NCBI RefSeq assembly: GCF_042434395.1
Contig: NZ_JBHLTP010000011.1
Coordinates: 124,001 to 188,000 of the forward strand
Source of the DNA: Pontibacillus salicampi
Lineage (GTDB): Bacteria > Bacillota > Bacilli > Bacillales > BH030062
Length of the DNA stretch: 64,000 bases
Direction of reading: 5' to 3'
The position numbers and the translations under genes were made by a program. Each line of letters begins with the position of its first letter. Within the stretch, counting starts at the first letter, position 1. Below the pieces are notes generated by a model. It was not told the DNA's origin. It made no database searches and saw only the letters and a list, made by a program, of their open reading frames with translations. Below, in pieces: positions 43,658 through 52,399 of this stretch.

Positions 43658-44515
43658 TTAAGCAAATGTCATCTCATGTAATATTTGTAGAAACGCTGCT
43701 ACCTGTGGTAGTTGCTTAGCTTCTTCCACATAACATGCCCACGTATCTCTGACGACGGGCTTCCCGCTTCTTATTAAAGGTAAATGAGGCAAATCCTGAA
43801 GCTCTGGAAGGGAAACACTTTTAGGAAGGACAGCCATACCAAGTCCTCGCTTCATAAATTGTTTACATGTTTCGAATTGGTCTACCTTTATCGTTTTTTG
43901 AGGAATAAGGGCAGGGTGATGATAAAACCATTCTTCCACCTGAGAAGTGAAATCAGGATCACTTTTAAATTCTATTAACGGCCGCTCCTTCACATGGTGG
44001 TCTTGAAAAGGCTTGGTGTCAAAAAGTAAAAGCTCATCACTGAACAGATAGTCATGGACCTTGTCCACCATCTTGTCCCCCCTGACGAGTCTAATATGAA
44101 AGGGTTCATTTGATTGTTTAATGTCGGCACTAATACCCGTAACCAAATCAATAGTAACGTTTGGATATAGCGTGGTAAAGCGCTCTAATGATTCCGGCAA
44201 GAAACGCTGACTAACAAGAGTAGAAGCACCAATTCTTAACGTTCCCGCTACCTCTCCATTTGCTTGAGCAATGGTTTGGTGAATCTCTTCTTCCTTACGC
44301 AATACATCCGCTGCATGTTGCAATATTTTTTCTCCTGTAGACGTGAGTAATAGCTGTTTGGAGGTGCGAATGAAAATTTTCGTATTAAAATAGCTTTCGA
44401 TATAGTGAAGGCGTTGTGTAACAGCTGGCTGGGAAACGTACTGTGCCCTCGCTGCTGCCCGAATGGTACCTTCTTTTTGCAATGTATGTAATAATCGATA
44501 ATCGTCTAATTTCAT
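43658..44515 (-). CDS. LysR-family transcriptional regulator
   Basis: 285 residues. The N-terminal HTH is MKLDDYRLLHTLQKEGTIRAAARAQYVSQPAVTQRLHYIESYF (1-43) with IFIRTSKQLLLTSTGEKIL, followed by the periplasmic-binding-like effector domain. ATG at 44515 follows GGGAGG by 7 bp. The target is unclear; the adjacent exchanger is one option, but it already has a riboswitch. Effector unknown. Confidence 0.87.
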   Translation of the reverse strand: MKLDDYRLLHTLQKEGTIRAAARAQYVSQPAVTQRLHYIESYFNTKIFIRTSKQLLLTSTGEKILQHAADVLRKEEEIHQTIAQANGEVAGTLRIGASTLVSQRFLPESLERFTTLYPNVTIDLVTGISADIKQSNEPFHIRLVRGDKMVDKVHDYLFSDELLLFDTKPFQDHHVKERPLIEFKSDPDFTSQVEEWFYHHPALIPQKTIKVDQFETCKQFMKRGLGMAVLPKSVSLPELQDLPHLPLIRSGKPVVRDTWACYVEEAKQLPQVAAFLQILHEMTFA

Positions 44516-44648
44516 CTTCTTCCCTCCCACTCCTTTTTTTATTATACCGAATCATTGTCTTGAATAAAAAGAAAAGCTATACATAAAAACCTATATAAGA
44601 TAGGAGGAGAAGGATCTGACGCTGAGTATGTCCTAAACCCTTGCTTGT

Positions 44649-44698
44649 AAAGATAAAAGAGAGCACAGATTGCATCTGTACTCCCATTTTATCATCTT
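44649..44698. other. Intergenic nested hairpin
   Basis: AAGATAAAA...TTTTATCATCTT outer arms with ACAGAT-tgc-ATCTGT inside. It lies between the LysR start and the stop of the 58-aa gene. Could be a terminator or part of the LysR leader. Confidence 0.4.
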
Positions 44699-44785
44699 TA
44701 CTTGGATGAGACTGAAATGTGATGTACAAAAGGAGATTTCGTGCCGTTCCTCCCTTTTTCCATCTGATACTAGTACATCATGTTA

Positions 44786-44962
44786 CTATAAAGGGTCATA
44801 TACGTTGACCGCACGGGTAACTTCTGGCGTTTCTCCCTGCTCTACTTCTTCTTTCGTCGCATCTTCTCCATACTTTTTTGCGTGGTTATAGGTAGGTGCT
44901 TCCTTTTGGAATTTCTGTTCATCTACCGCTTCATAGCCAGTACCTTTTTTGTTATTGTTCAT
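44786..44962 (-). CDS. 58-residue hydrophilic protein
   Basis: MNNNKKGTGYEAVDEQKFQ...EVTRAVNVYDPL; acidic, Lys/Glu-rich, probably unfolded. GGAGGG about 8 bp before ATG at 44962; the frame extends upstream without support. Small-protein families of this kind are frequent in sporeformers, but none is recognised with certainty. Confidence 0.6.
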   Translation of the reverse strand: MNNNKKGTGYEAVDEQKFQKEAPTYNHAKKYGEDATKEEVEQGETPEVTRAVNVYDPL

Positions 44963-45127
44963 TTTCACTTCCCTCCTCTCATGAGTTTTATTGTTTCTCG
45001 AAAAGGGGAATTTAATGTTGAGAGCTTTTTTATCCGACTTTTTTTGAAATTTTATGATTTCGCTTTCATACAACGATTTAGATGGTAAAATAATATGGGG
45101 ATTATACATATATAAGGGGTGATTACT

Positions 45128-46186
45128 TTGAATCGCATCGTCATTTTAGGTGGTGGATACGGCGGATTAAAGATTGCACAACAAATGCTGCCACATATTG
45201 ATCAGGATACTTCCATTACCCTCATCGACCGGAATCCATACCATTCCATGAAAACGGAATTCTACGCACTTGCTGCTGGAACAATTGCGGAAAAAGATAT
45301 ACGCAGTGATTTTCCGACTCATGAACGTTTACACCAGATAGCAGATGAAATCCTTCAAATTAATCTGGAACAGCAAGCTATCTTTTTAAGACATACTGAA
45401 AAAGTTTATTATGACTATCTTATTGTCGGCCTAGGATCCGAAGATAATTTCCATGGAATAGATGGAGCGAGTGATTACACTTACAAAATTTCTACCATTA
45501 AGAAAACTCGTCAAACTTACGAAGCCGTAAATAACATGAAAAATTATGGCACCGCTACTATCGTAGGTGGTGGATTAAGTGGTGTGGAAATGGCTTCTGA
45601 GCTACGGGAGAGTCGACCAGATATTAATATTCGCTTATTGGACCGAGGTGAAAGTATATTACGCAACTTTCCTGAATCAATTCAAGGTCATGCTGCAGAG
45701 TGGTTTAATGAACATGACGTGGAGCTTGTTTTCGAATCCAAGGTGGATTACGTAGAGCCAGATATCGTATGTAATGCAGGGATGTGCCTGCTTAGTGATG
45801 TAACTATTTGGACTGCCGGTATTAAGCCAAGTAAGGTTGTAGACAAGCTTCCTGTAGAAAAGGATCAGGCAGGACGTATCGTTGTAAATGACTATCATCA
45901 AATTCCTGAGTACCCAAACATATATGTAAGCGGAGATTGCGCAAGCTTATCGCTTCCTCCAAGCGCCCAGCTTGCAGAGCAACAAGGGAAGCAAATTGCA
46001 GATGTCCTGCTGCATATTCTCCGAGGAAAAGATCCAAAAAAACCTTCTAAAATAAGTGTAAAAGGAACTCTTGGCTCCCTAGGAAAACAAGATGGTTTCG
46101 GCTTAACCTTCTATTATCCATTAAAGGGAATCCTCCCTCGTGTTATTAAAACAGGAGTACTTTGGTATCATAAATTTCAAAACTAA
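45128..46186 (+). CDS. yutJ: NDH-2-like NAD(P)H dehydrogenase YutJ
   Basis: 352 residues. FAD motif RIVILGGGYGGLKIAQQML at the N-terminus; NAD-binding ATIVGGGLSGVEMASEL (about 145-160); C-terminal GDCASLSLPPSAQLAEQQGKQIADVL. The length and these blocks match B. subtilis YutJ, a type II NADH dehydrogenase relative without a long membrane tail. AAGGGGTGATT lies 6 bp before TTG at 45128, preferred to the GTG at 45119. Ends in a strong terminator. Confidence 0.83.
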   Translation: MNRIVILGGGYGGLKIAQQMLPHIDQDTSITLIDRNPYHSMKTEFYALAAGTIAEKDIRSDFPTHERLHQIADEILQINLEQQAIFLRHTEKVYYDYLIVGLGSEDNFHGIDGASDYTYKISTIKKTRQTYEAVNNMKNYGTATIVGGGLSGVEMASELRESRPDINIRLLDRGESILRNFPESIQGHAAEWFNEHDVELVFESKVDYVEPDIVCNAGMCLLSDVTIWTAGIKPSKVVDKLPVEKDQAGRIVVNDYHQIPEYPNIYVSGDCASLSLPPSAQLAEQQGKQIADVLLHILRGKDPKKPSKISVKGTLGSLGKQDGFGLTFYYPLKGILPRVIKTGVLWYHKFQN

Positions 46187-46191
46187 GCTTA

Positions 46192-46221
46192 CACTGGTTC
46201 CAGAATGGAACCAGTTTTTTT
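46192..46221 (+). terminator. Terminator of yutJ
   Basis: CTGGTTCCA/TGGAACCAG stem, GAA loop, T7 tail. Confidence 0.92.
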
Positions 46222-46323
46222 ATTTGGTAATCATATTTCCTTATCACTTCTGATTCAAAATATATATTATACTTATCGCTCACATTCGAATACGATAAAG
46301 ATAGAAGGAAGGAGGCAATCTGT

Positions 46324-47115
46324 ATGAATAACGATGAAGCGAAAAAACGAGTACAGCACACTTTTGGGAAATATGCTGACTCCTATGTAACGAGTCACAC
46401 ACACTCTAAAGGGGAGGATTTACCGTTAATTCTAAGGTGGACTACCCCTCAGCCGACATGGAAAGCACTCGATATTGCTACTGGTGGAGGTCATGTAGCA
46501 AAAACGATCGCACCTCACGTACAGCAGGTGTACGTAACGGATTTAACGAAAGAAATGCTTGAACATAGTGCACGACATTTATCAGGTATTAACAATCTAG
46601 AATACGTAATAGCCGATGCGGAACAGTTACCCTTCTTAGACAATTGCTTCGATATGATTACTTGCCGAATTGCTCCACACCATTTTCCTAATCCAGCTCA
46701 ATTCATTAAAGAGGCAGCTAGAGTACTGAAGTATAATGGGGTATTTGTGATGATTGATAATATTGCTCCAGAGGAGAAACAGTTGAATTATTATTACAAT
46801 ACATTCGAAAGCATGCGAGACGCAAGCCATGTCCGTGCGTTACCAGTCTCAGAATGGCAATCCTACTTGAAAGACCACGGGCTTCAAATGATTAAGGATT
46901 CTATTCGTAAGAAAGAAATGGATTTTCAAAGCTGGGTACGGCGTACATTAGATGATAAGGAGCAACAAAATAACGTACATCACTACATGATGTCGGCAGA
47001 GAGTTTCATCAAAGATTACTTCTCTATAAGGGAAGTAAACCATCAAATCCAGAGTTTTACCATTGATGAATGGATGGTCCTTTGTACTAAAGGAAGCATA
47101 ACGGATGAATGCTAA
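46324..47115 (+). CDS. SAM-dependent methyltransferase, YcgJ-like
   Basis: 263 residues of the class I methyltransferase fold: LDIATGGGHVAKTIA (motif I), VTDLTKEMLEHSARH, YVIADAEQLPFLDNCFDMITCRIAPHHFPN and EAARVLKYNGVFVMID. Resembles B. subtilis YcgJ; small-molecule or tRNA substrate unknown. AGGAGG precedes ATG. Overlaps the MFS gene by 11 bp, suggesting modification and export of the same compound. Confidence 0.82.
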   Translation: MNNDEAKKRVQHTFGKYADSYVTSHTHSKGEDLPLILRWTTPQPTWKALDIATGGGHVAKTIAPHVQQVYVTDLTKEMLEHSARHLSGINNLEYVIADAEQLPFLDNCFDMITCRIAPHHFPNPAQFIKEAARVLKYNGVFVMIDNIAPEEKQLNYYYNTFESMRDASHVRALPVSEWQSYLKDHGLQMIKDSIRKKEMDFQSWVRRTLDDKEQQNNVHHYMMSAESFIKDYFSIREVNHQIQSFTIDEWMVLCTKGSITDEC

Positions 47116-48307
47116 ACGGAAGGTAATAAGTGCTTATTTTTTCGCAGAATTAGCCAGGACAATGTATTTTATTAGTATTTCTTGGATTTTGTACGATATA
47201 ACAGAGGATGCTACCTACACTGGTATGCTCGTGGGGTTAGGGTTCCTACCCGGAGTGTTCCTAAATTTTGTATTCGGAGTGCTCGTTGATCGATGGAACC
47301 GAAAGCGCCTGGCCTTTATTGCAATGGCAACGGCTTCTCTAGTTATGTCCTGTACTATACTCTTATCAGCAAGTAACGGGTTTCTACCGTGGATTATTTT
47401 CGTAACTCACATGGTACTTCAAGCTACAGGCTCGTTATTCCGACCTGCAATACAGGCCTTCATTGCAGAGCTGTTTTCGAAGGAGCAGCTTCCTCACATC
47501 TTCTCTGCTAACGGTGCCGCGGGGGTTTCAGGCGGGCTGACAGGTGCTTTGTTAGGCGGTGTATTAACTGGATTAGGCTCTCCCTTGCTAGCATTGCTGG
47601 TCGTGTTATTCTCATTTAACCTTGCTGCTGTAGCAGTAGGAATTACAAAGCCATCGGAAACTAGGGTAATTCATAACCCTTCTCACACTTCTGCGTGGCA
47701 TGATCTTCTGTCGGGATTTGCTTATGCACGACAGCAGCCGTTACTACTCGGGTTATTTGCCATGATGCTTATTGGGCAGCTTGTATTCCATTCTAGCGTT
47801 GGCTTCTTGTCTGTGTATACGAAATCCATCTTACATGGTGGAGCGACATTATATGGATTACTCGATGCAAGCTTATCGATCGGTGGTATCCTGGCAGGTG
47901 CAGCAGGCGGATGGTGGTGGTCTATCCATCAAAGACATTTCGCTGTGTATGCATTTCTAATGATGGTGGCGGGGCTAGTGATAGTTGGATTGTTTCCTGA
48001 CCGAATTGCTGCCTTTATAGGTGTTCTGTTTATCGGCTTAGGGACAACATGGATTCGGGTGCTTCTACAATCCATGCAGCAAATGATTACAGAAGCAAGC
48101 TATCACGGCAGGATGGCTAGTTTTCGTATGGTTCTAAACCAAGGATCTGTTGCGTTAGGGACACCCATTATAGGTCTAGCTGCGTCACAATACGGAGCGA
48201 ATATGGTGTACATCGTTCTTCTAGCCCCTGTCACAATAGGGCTTGTCCTATCCATCTATCTCGCACGAGACACTCATTTTCAACAGACTGTGGAGCATTC
48301 TGCATAA
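47105..48307 (+). CDS. MFS transporter (MFS_3 group)
   Basis: 400 residues with 12 membrane helices. VLVDRWNRKRLAF is the loop 2-3 motif, and GTTWIRVLLQSMQQMITEASYHGRMASFRMVLNQGSVALGTPI is the MFS_3 (enterobactin/macrolide exporter-like) C-terminal block. Translation is coupled to the methyltransferase gene. Probable exporter of unknown substrate. Confidence 0.85.
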   Translation: MNAKRKVISAYFFAELARTMYFISISWILYDITEDATYTGMLVGLGFLPGVFLNFVFGVLVDRWNRKRLAFIAMATASLVMSCTILLSASNGFLPWIIFVTHMVLQATGSLFRPAIQAFIAELFSKEQLPHIFSANGAAGVSGGLTGALLGGVLTGLGSPLLALLVVLFSFNLAAVAVGITKPSETRVIHNPSHTSAWHDLLSGFAYARQQPLLLGLFAMMLIGQLVFHSSVGFLSVYTKSILHGGATLYGLLDASLSIGGILAGAAGGWWWSIHQRHFAVYAFLMMVAGLVIVGLFPDRIAAFIGVLFIGLGTTWIRVLLQSMQQMITEASYHGRMASFRMVLNQGSVALGTPIIGLAASQYGANMVYIVLLAPVTIGLVLSIYLARDTHFQQTVEHSA

Positions 48308-48411
48308 ACTATACAAATGTAGACTGTCCCCCTAATATGTTATTGCCCAGCCTTGAAGTGTGACTTTCCTAGGGTAAGGACATGAAAAGAAACCGGAAAC
48401 AAAAAGAAAGA

Positions 48412-48446
48412 TAGAAGGAATCTTCTAATTTGAAGATTCCTTCTCT
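48412..48446. terminator. Bidirectional terminator
   Basis: Stem AGAAGGAATCTTC (48413-48425)/GAAGATTCCTTCT (48432-48444) between convergent genes. Confidence 0.8.
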
Positions 48447-48450
48447 TCCA

Positions 48451-48630
48451 TTAATCTTCATCTCTATAGAATCCAAAGGGATCTCTTCTCCTACGTCTTC
48501 TGTCTCTTTTATCATCATCGTCATCTACAATTACATTTTCTGCTTTAATTACGACATTATCTGCTTTAATAATGATGGTTCTTCTTCTCTCTTCATGATT
48601 GTCATGCTCGTAATGCTCGTGATCAGACAT
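48451..48630 (-). CDS. Small highly charged protein, possible spore component
   Basis: 59 residues: His/Glu-rich N-terminus MSDHEHYEHDNHEE, then RRRTIIIKADNVVIKAENVIVDDDDDKRDRRRRRRDPFGFYRDED with a basic patch next to an Asp run. GGGAGG precedes ATG at 48630; the open frame before it is not supported. The neighbouring spore-type genes and this composition suggest a coat or core-associated protein, which is inference. Confidence 0.6.
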   Translation of the reverse strand: MSDHEHYEHDNHEERRRTIIIKADNVVIKAENVIVDDDDDKRDRRRRRRDPFGFYRDED

Positions 48631-48783
48631 GTAAAATGCCTCCCTTCGTGCAGCTAATACATGATATTCATACAAGGGAAAGTTGGTATAGACGGGATGG
48701 CTATTTTTAAGACAGTAATTTTCCTTAAAGGTTTGCCGAGTAGGTGTTTCTATCATTTACCCTATTCATAGTTGTACACCTAT

Positions 48784-48811
48784 ACGATTAGTACCATGAA
48801 ACCATACGATA
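48784..48811 (+). promoter_or_regulatory. Possible sigma-K promoter of the YjcZ-type gene
   Basis: AC at 48784-48785 and CATACGATA at 48803-48811 (consensus CATAnnnTA) with a 17-nt gap, about 70 bp before the ATG. Confidence 0.35.
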
Positions 48812-48879
48812 GCAGTAAGAGGATGGATAGTGCTTACATTCTCTTTTCTCTAATTTATATATGGAAGGGAGAACTGTTA

Positions 48880-49014
48880 ATGGGTTACTATGGCGGATAT
48901 GGTGGCTGTGGCTACGGTGGTGGTGGCTATGGCGGCGGATACGGCGGCAGCTTCGTTCTAATCGTTGTATTGTTCATTCTACTAATTATCGTAGGAGCAA
49001 CGTTTTTGTACTAA
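48880..49014 (+). CDS. YjcZ-family sporulation membrane peptide
   Basis: 44 residues: Gly/Tyr-rich MGYYGGYGGCGYGGGGYGGG followed by one hydrophobic helix FVLIVVLFILLIIVGATFL, the hallmark of the YjcZ/sporulation-peptide family. GGAAGGGAG about 8 bp before ATG. Presumably made in the mother cell during sporulation. Confidence 0.85.
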   Translation: MGYYGGYGGCGYGGGGYGGGYGGSFVLIVVLFILLIIVGATFLY

Positions 49015-49102
49015 TTTGCTATGCAAGGATAGAATCACTCTCCACCTTATCCCTTGGCGGGGTAAGGTTATTTTATCTTCTATTAAAGGAGGGACTATAA
49101 GC

Positions 49103-49321
49103 ATGGCATTCCAATTAGGACCTGTTCAAATTGATACCGTTAATGATGGTGTCATAAACTTTGGGAACGCTAAAATTATCTCACCAAGTGGTAAGACCAT
49201 TACCGTAGCAGGCGCAGGAGGATTAAATACTGGAGCCTTTATAAATACAAATACGCTGCTTAGTGTCACTGTGGCTAAGCTTCCTAAAAAAAAGAAAAAG
49301 CCACTTAACAAAACGGATTAA
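49103..49321 (+). CDS. GerPA/GerPF-family spore germination protein
   Basis: 72 residues: MAFQLGPVQIDTVNDGVINFGNAKIISPSGKTITVAGAGGLNTGAFINTNTLLSVT, the GerPA/GerPF pattern, with a basic tail. GerP proteins help germinants cross the spore coat. Here it is a stand-alone paralogue, like YpzD, not part of a gerP operon. AGGAGG at 49087 precedes ATG by 10 bp. Confidence 0.85.
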   Translation: MAFQLGPVQIDTVNDGVINFGNAKIISPSGKTITVAGAGGLNTGAFINTNTLLSVTVAKLPKKKKKPLNKTD

Positions 49322-49352
49322 ACTGTTTGGTTTCAAATGATAGAATCAGCTT

Positions 49353-49390
49353 AAAAAATAGGACACGTTCCCAAGGTGTTCTATTTTTCT
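49353..49390 (+). terminator. Terminator of the GerP-like gene
   Basis: AAAAATAGGACAC/GTGTTCTATTTTT stem with one G·T pair; symmetric enough to act both ways. Confidence 0.8.
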
Positions 49391-49412
49391 TCTTGATATA
49401 AGGATTTGTCTG

Positions 49413-49760
49413 TTATAAATCCTGATACAGACCTATTTTGTTTCCATAGGGGTCTGTGAACGTACACCAAGCCGCCGGAACACCTTCCCTTTTGTTAATA
49501 GGTTCAATGTTAATGTGCAGCTGTTCCATAATTCTTTTTCTCTCCCCCGCTATGTTGGAGACTCCCAATCGAAGCGGTCCATTCCCAATCGTCGGATTTC
49601 CTTGAGAAACCTGCAGCCATGTACCTTTAATAATTTCCCATTCTGCAAAATCCTCATGTGGAACAAAATCCGGGGCACGTTGAAACAAAGTTTCATACCA
49701 ACTCAAACCCTCTTGATATTCCCCTACTCTCACCTGGAACGTAGCACCTGTATTGTTCAT
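49413..49760 (-). CDS. VOC-superfamily (glyoxalase-like) protein
   Basis: 115 residues with one VOC domain: FQVRVGEYQEGLSWYETLFQRAPDFVPHEDFAEWEII, ending FTDPYGNKIGLYQDL, the conserved DPxGNxxGLY block. GGAGG 5 bp before ATG at 49760. Metal ligands are not obvious; may bind a small molecule. Confidence 0.75.
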   Translation of the reverse strand: MNNTGATFQVRVGEYQEGLSWYETLFQRAPDFVPHEDFAEWEIIKGTWLQVSQGNPTIGNGPLRLGVSNIAGERKRIMEQLHINIEPINKREGVPAAWCTFTDPYGNKIGLYQDL

Positions 49761-49875
49761 ACAAACCTCCATTTTTCAATTCTTTTAGGTAAGCTGTCCT
49801 CATTTCGACACAACGAATAAACGTATCGATAAACAAGCACATCTTCCGTCTTGGCAAGTGCCTCTTCCTCTATAA

Positions 49876-50229
49876 TTAACACTGACATACCATCAGGTGA
49901 TTTCCGTCAGGGTCTTTTATCACAAAATAATGATCATATTGAATATCATAAACGAACTGCACTTGTTTCTCCTTCATATACGCATAAGCTGCATGAATAT
50001 CATCCGTATTTAGGTGGAACAGAGGGGTTTTCAAGATGTTTTCCTCTGAATATATCTTACTATCCAACACGATTCCAGTCCCTTTCATTGGTAATACATA
50101 GAGGTGCCCAAATTGCACCTCCTCTGTCGGAGGTAAACCTAAAAGATCGCAATACCAATCCCTTGCTTCTTCTATGTGCTTTACCGGAACAAACACTGTT
50201 CCAATTTCATTATGTATTGGATTCTGCAT
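49876..50229 (-). CDS. VOC-superfamily (glyoxalase-like) protein
   Basis: 117 residues: VFVPVKHIEEARDWYCDLLGLPPTEEVQFGHLYVLPMKGTGIVLD, ending YDHYFVIKDPDGNHLMVCQC. A standard VOC domain, distinct from the one at 49413. ATG at 50229 follows GGGAGAGGAAGG. Function unknown. Confidence 0.78.
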   Translation of the reverse strand: MQNPIHNEIGTVFVPVKHIEEARDWYCDLLGLPPTEEVQFGHLYVLPMKGTGIVLDSKIYSEENILKTPLFHLNTDDIHAAYAYMKEKQVQFVYDIQYDHYFVIKDPDGNHLMVCQC

Positions 50230-50340
50230 ATTGCCTTCCTCTCCCTTCCATATTCCTTTCTGTTTCTTTCTATACAAAGAGGGGAAATCCCTTTTTCTGT
50301 AAGGAGAGGAATTTATAAAATAGCTATTGCTTCAAGAACA

Positions 50341-51021
50341 TTAGGGCTTAATATGTTTAGCAAATTTTAATACAATCTTCATGAAGTCATCATAGGATGA
50401 AAAGTGGACTTTTCGCTGGTTATACCACTTTCTTACCTTCTCGATAAGCCACAAGGGGACTTCTTTCCCATCAATTAAATGATAATATTCTTCATATGCT
50501 TGCTTTAAATGCTCCCATCGAAAGTCATTTCCTGGATGTACGTATTCGGAAACATCTATAATTTTAGCCCGTCCATTTTGTAACAATATATTCTTAAGAT
50601 GAATATCCCGTGGGTGCAGGCCCATGCTACGAACATATTCCCTTGCATCCTCCACATCCTCTATCACCTGTGTTGGTATGTGTACTCCATGTTGAATACA
50701 ATCATACAAAGTTATTCCTTCCTCATAGCCTAGTATCAAGTATCGATCTGTAGATCCAAAGCTGCTTGAGAAATAAGGAGATCCTTCTAAGAGGTTATAT
50801 ATGTGTTCCTCTATCTTAATTTTGTATTGTTTTTCTGCTGCATATATTTTGAACGCATAAGCTGGAGCTTGTTGATGTCTAAAAACCGCGGCATCTGTAC
50901 CAATTCCTATACATGTTATCTCTTCTCCCAAATTGTGGACGGTCACAGGTCGATTATCCTGGTTTGCAATCACGCTAATCTGGGAAAGAGAATCAATTGC
51001 TGCTTCCCAATCTAGTTTCAT
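50341..51021 (-). CDS. Protein-kinase-like protein, YrzF type
   Basis: 226 residues of a short kinase fold. Catalytic loop HPRDIHLKN (HxD-like), the metal-binding site reads IDVSEY instead of DFG, and a Lys in AFKIYAAEK serves the ATP site. Resembles B. subtilis YrzF, a small Ser/Thr-kinase relative. GAGAGGG lies 8 bp before ATG at 51021. The open frame to 51264 has no ribosome site and is not included. Confidence 0.7.
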   Translation of the reverse strand: MKLDWEAAIDSLSQISVIANQDNRPVTVHNLGEEITCIGIGTDAAVFRHQQAPAYAFKIYAAEKQYKIKIEEHIYNLLEGSPYFSSSFGSTDRYLILGYEEGITLYDCIQHGVHIPTQVIEDVEDAREYVRSMGLHPRDIHLKNILLQNGRAKIIDVSEYVHPGNDFRWEHLKQAYEEYYHLIDGKEVPLWLIEKVRKWYNQRKVHFSSYDDFMKIVLKFAKHIKP

Positions 51022-51286
51022 TATTATATCCCTCTCCCTCTCCACTTTTTCTAAATTCAACGCATTACACCTAACGCATCTAAATAGTTCTTCTATCATC
51101 TTATTCATAGTATCATAGCTCCATTCTTTTCTATTACTATAAACATATACGAAGCTATTCAGTTTTTCTGACCTTTCAGCACTATCCACCATGTAACAGG
51201 ATGACTTTCCATTCAATAAAGACTGGCGTTTGTCTAAAGAAACAAGGGGAGATGAGAACTCCACTCTCCTTTCTGCCTTCCCACAC

Positions 51287-51316
51287 TACTATCTGGAATT
51301 CACACCTTCCACATAA
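51287..51316. repeat. Short dispersed repeat, copy C
   Basis: CTACTATCTGGAATTCACAC... aligns with copy A (26813), including the CCCACA just upstream. Confidence 0.5.
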
Positions 51317-51419
51317 GCTATACATAAATACCATCCAAGGTTAAAGAAATGATTTTATCCGATTATAGAATCAATTCCTTCCCCATTTAGTTCTTAACAC
51401 AGAAAGGAATACTATCATA

Positions 51420-51451
51420 TAAAAAGCACGGTCTCCTGTTGACCGTGCTTT
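51420..51451 (-). terminator. Terminator of the gluconate operon
   Basis: 11-bp stem AAAGCACGGTC/GACCGTGCTTT with T5 on the minus strand. Confidence 0.9.
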
Positions 51452-51463
51452 GTCTTTCCTTAT

Positions 51464-52366
51464 TTATTCCCTTTTTTCTACAGCATGGCCTCCGAATTCA
51501 TGACGAAGGGCTGCTACGACTTTACCTGTAAATGTGTCTGTTTCTTTTGAACGATAACGCATCATTAATGACATGGTAATGACAGGTGCGGCTGCCTCGA
51601 AATCCAGAGCCGATTCTACCGTCCATTTCCCCTCCCCTGAGGAGTTCATGACACCACGAATGTCATCTAGGTTAGCGTCTTTTCGGAAGGCACTTTCCAT
51701 TAGTTCCATTAACCAGCCGCGTATTACCGATCCATTATTAAATACTTTCGCTACCCCTTCATAATCATAGTCGAATGGGCTTTTCTCAAGGAGATCAAAG
51801 CCTTCGCCAATTGCTGCCATCATTCCGTATTCAATACCATTGTGAATCATCTTAAGAAAATGACCGCTTCCGCCTTGTCCAGCAAAATGGTAACCGTCTG
51901 GTACAGCTAAATCCCGAAAAATTGGTTTGATGGTTGGGAATACCTCCGCATTCCCCCCAATCATAAAGCACGCTCCTTTACGGGCTCCAGAAACACCGCC
52001 GCTAGTTCCAACATCAAAGAATTCAATATCACGCTCCTGAAGCTTCTCATGATGAGCAAGCGTCTTCTTATAATTAGAATTTCCCGCATCTATTAAAATA
52101 TCGCCTTTACTTAATAACGGAGAGACTTCATCAATGACTTGATCTGTAATCTCGCCAGCTGGGACCATCATCCAAATTACTCGTGGTCCGTCCTGCAAAC
52201 TATTTACAAGGTCTTGGATAGAGGAAAATCCTTCTCCTCCCTCTTGTCGGAACTGCTCTACAGCTTGTTCATTCACATCATATGCATGTACTTGATACTT
52301 TTTATCTAGCATGTGTGCCCCGATATTGAAGCCCATCTTACCTAATCCAATTAAACCTATATTCAT
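51464..52366 (-). CDS. gnd: 6-phosphogluconate dehydrogenase, short decarboxylating type
   Basis: 300 residues, similar in size to the ~297-aa YqeC-type enzyme and not the 470-aa Gnd. NAD(P) motif GLIGLGKMGFNIGAHML; catalytic region GTSGGVSGARKGACFMIGG and FLKMIHNGIEYGMMAAIGEGF with the Lys/Asn pair. Converts 6-phosphogluconate to ribulose 5-phosphate. Last gene of gntK-gntP-gnd, the same functional order as B. subtilis gntK-P-Z. Confidence 0.9.
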   Translation of the reverse strand: MNIGLIGLGKMGFNIGAHMLDKKYQVHAYDVNEQAVEQFRQEGGEGFSSIQDLVNSLQDGPRVIWMMVPAGEITDQVIDEVSPLLSKGDILIDAGNSNYKKTLAHHEKLQERDIEFFDVGTSGGVSGARKGACFMIGGNAEVFPTIKPIFRDLAVPDGYHFAGQGGSGHFLKMIHNGIEYGMMAAIGEGFDLLEKSPFDYDYEGVAKVFNNGSVIRGWLMELMESAFRKDANLDDIRGVMNSSGEGKWTVESALDFEAAAPVITMSLMMRYRSKETDTFTGKVVAALRHEFGGHAVEKRE

Positions 52367-52399
52367 AATATATCCTCTTTTCTCTTAGTAAGTTTATCG

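Noticed and set aside
51022..51264. 81-residue N-terminal extension of the kinase-like protein
   Set aside because: No ribosome site, and the extension lacks kinase motifs, while GAGAGGG fits the ATG at 51021.
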